Notes under the pieces: generated by a model
Told to the model about the DNA's origin: nothing
Databases searched by the model: none
The model's input: only the letters and a program-made list of their open reading frames with translations
From: Rhizobiaceae bacterium
Lineage (GTDB): Bacteria; Pseudomonadota; Alphaproteobacteria; Rhizobiales; Rhizobiaceae
DNA: 64,000 nucleotides
NCBI GenBank assembly: GCA_023953845.1
Contig: JAMLJC010000001.1
Coordinates: 4,226,501 to 4,290,500 of the forward strand
Reading direction: 5' to 3'
Part shown: positions 63,372 to 64,000 of the stretch, piece by piece
Position numbering within the stretch: position 1 is the first letter of the stretch
How the letters are laid out: the number at the start of each line of letters is the position of its first letter
Made by a program: the position numbers and the translations under genes

Positions 63372-64000
63372 CGGCGACCCGTCACCGCAATCCAGCGGAA
63401 GTCTGGTCCCTCGAAGCCGACGCGCTGGATGGCGACGAGAACCGCATAGGCGCTGAAATGCTGTGGCCCGAAGGTCTGCAGCCCACCCAGCCGGTAGCCG
63501 ATGGCGCAGCCGCGGCTTTGCGGTACGAATTTATCCTCGTGCAGGACTTCCGTCTTGCCGTTTTCCGCATCCACGCTCAGCAGCCGGAAGCCCTTGAGTT
63601 CGCCAAGATCGAAACAGCGCTGCTCCCCGCCGGGCAAGGGAAATTCCTCGAGCCGAAACTCGACAGGCGGCTCGATCGGCGGGAAATAGGGCTGGGGGGA
63701 CGCCACGATGCGGTGCGGATCGGCGTTCAGCTCGGTCACGGCGTTGAATGCCGCGGTAAAACCCCGGTTTGCGTCGAGGATATCCTGCGGCACGATCTTC
63801 TCGCCGGCTTCCCGTGCCTTTTTCCGAGCCTCGGGCACATTCGCATTCTCGTCTTCCAGCGTCACGCGAACCGGCGATCCGTCCACGAATTCGTCTGTGG
63901 CGGTGTCGATATAGAACCGGTTGGCATAAGGGAAACCGGAGCCGTCCTGGACGCCATATTCCTCGAAGGCGAAGATGCCGCCGTCTTTGCTGAAGCCGAG
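63368..64000 (-). CDS. DUF2259 family secreted protein (5' end outside the window)
   Basis: The reading frame stays open to the window edge, so the N terminus, including any signal peptide, lies beyond 64000; 210 residues are visible. They begin LGFSKDGGIFAFEEYGVQDG, the hallmark of DUF2259 predicted secreted proteins, and continue with FYIDTATDEFVDGSPVRV and RRVGFEGPDFRW-like C-terminal sequence (QRVGFEGPDFRWIAV). Function is unknown. A GTG at about 63886 could be mistaken for the start but lies inside the conserved domain. Confidence 0.85.
   Translation of the reverse strand, partial: LGFSKDGGIFAFEEYGVQDGSGFPYANRFYIDTATDEFVDGSPVRVTLEDENANVPEARKKAREAGEKIVPQDILDANRGFTAAFNAVTELNADPHRIVASPQPYFPPIEPPVEFRLEEFPLPGGEQRCFDLGELKGFRLLSVDAENGKTEVLHEDKFVPQSRGCAIGYRLGGLQTFGPQHFSAYAVLVAIQRVGFEGPDFRWIAVTGRR

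Noticed and set aside
63887..64000. GTG near 63886 as start of the DUF2259 gene
   Set aside because: The frame continues in family-conserved sequence to the window edge, so the gene is cut by the window rather than starting there.

Overview
The window reads as chromosomal DNA of an alphaproteobacterium of the order Hyphomicrobiales (Rhizobiales), most likely a Mesorhizobium-like member of the Phyllobacteriaceae. Supporting signs are an Ala-type GyrA, the iron regulator RirA with its three-cysteine motif, the cell-cycle kinase CckA, single-cysteine DksA, ATP12, a DUF2259 protein, and three rhizobial-type intergenic inverted repeats. The DNA is GC-rich with strong third-position bias, so most large antisense open frames are shadows. 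No tRNA, rRNA, CRISPR array, prophage or insertion sequence was seen.

Layout. 1-9.5 kb is housekeeping: gyrA, coaD, two cyclophilins, a small transporter, the translationally coupled queuosine genes queA-tgt, and a Do-type periplasmic protease. 9.5-17.2 kb holds rarA, crcB, a pseudouridine synthase, an EamA transporter, ATP12 and the folate block folP-folB-folK. 17.2-29.2 kb holds a KefC-type antiporter, the YcjX/YcjF-like pair, a SixA-like phosphatase, dksA, a FliO-like protein, cckA, a deoD-type phosphorylase and an OmpA lipoprotein. 29.2-31.1 kb is a pseudouridine degradation pair, psuG-psuK.

31.3-57 kb is accessory metabolism. First comes a tightly coupled four-gene set (31.3-35.8 kb): a dimethylformamidase-large-subunit-like protein, a class III aminotransferase, an SSAT-like amine acetyltransferase and an acetylpolyamine amidohydrolase. 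It looks like an uncharacterised amide/polyamine pathway. After rirA, a DUF445 protein and a zinc alcohol dehydrogenase, there is a UPF0261 + TIM-barrel pair that corresponds to the two halves of the plant Tm-1 protein, divergent from a TetR regulator. From 42 to 56.8 kb lies a sugar or sugar-acid utilisation locus: a CUT1-type ABC importer with two ATPases and a 67-aa membrane protein, an NAD-dependent epimerase/dehydrogenase, an Old Yellow Enzyme, a 2-hydroxyacid dehydrogenase, a FadR-type GntR regulator, an enolase-superfamily dehydratase, two TIM-barrel isomerases and a Gfo/Idh/MocA oxidoreductase.

The two control regions of that locus (41.7-41.9 kb and 54.1-54.3 kb) share the same pair of dyad operators. 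One is AACTGGTYCGACCAAT. The other is TTGGTAATACCAGA, which overlaps the -10 of a candidate promoter and lies 160 or 180 bp downstream. This ties importer and enzymes into one regulon, probably run by the GntR protein encoded between them, possibly with DNA looping. 57-64 kb returns to housekeeping: alaS, a PRC-barrel-like secreted protein, a VOC dioxygenase-like protein, purB, a four-helix membrane protein and a DUF2259 gene that runs off the window end.
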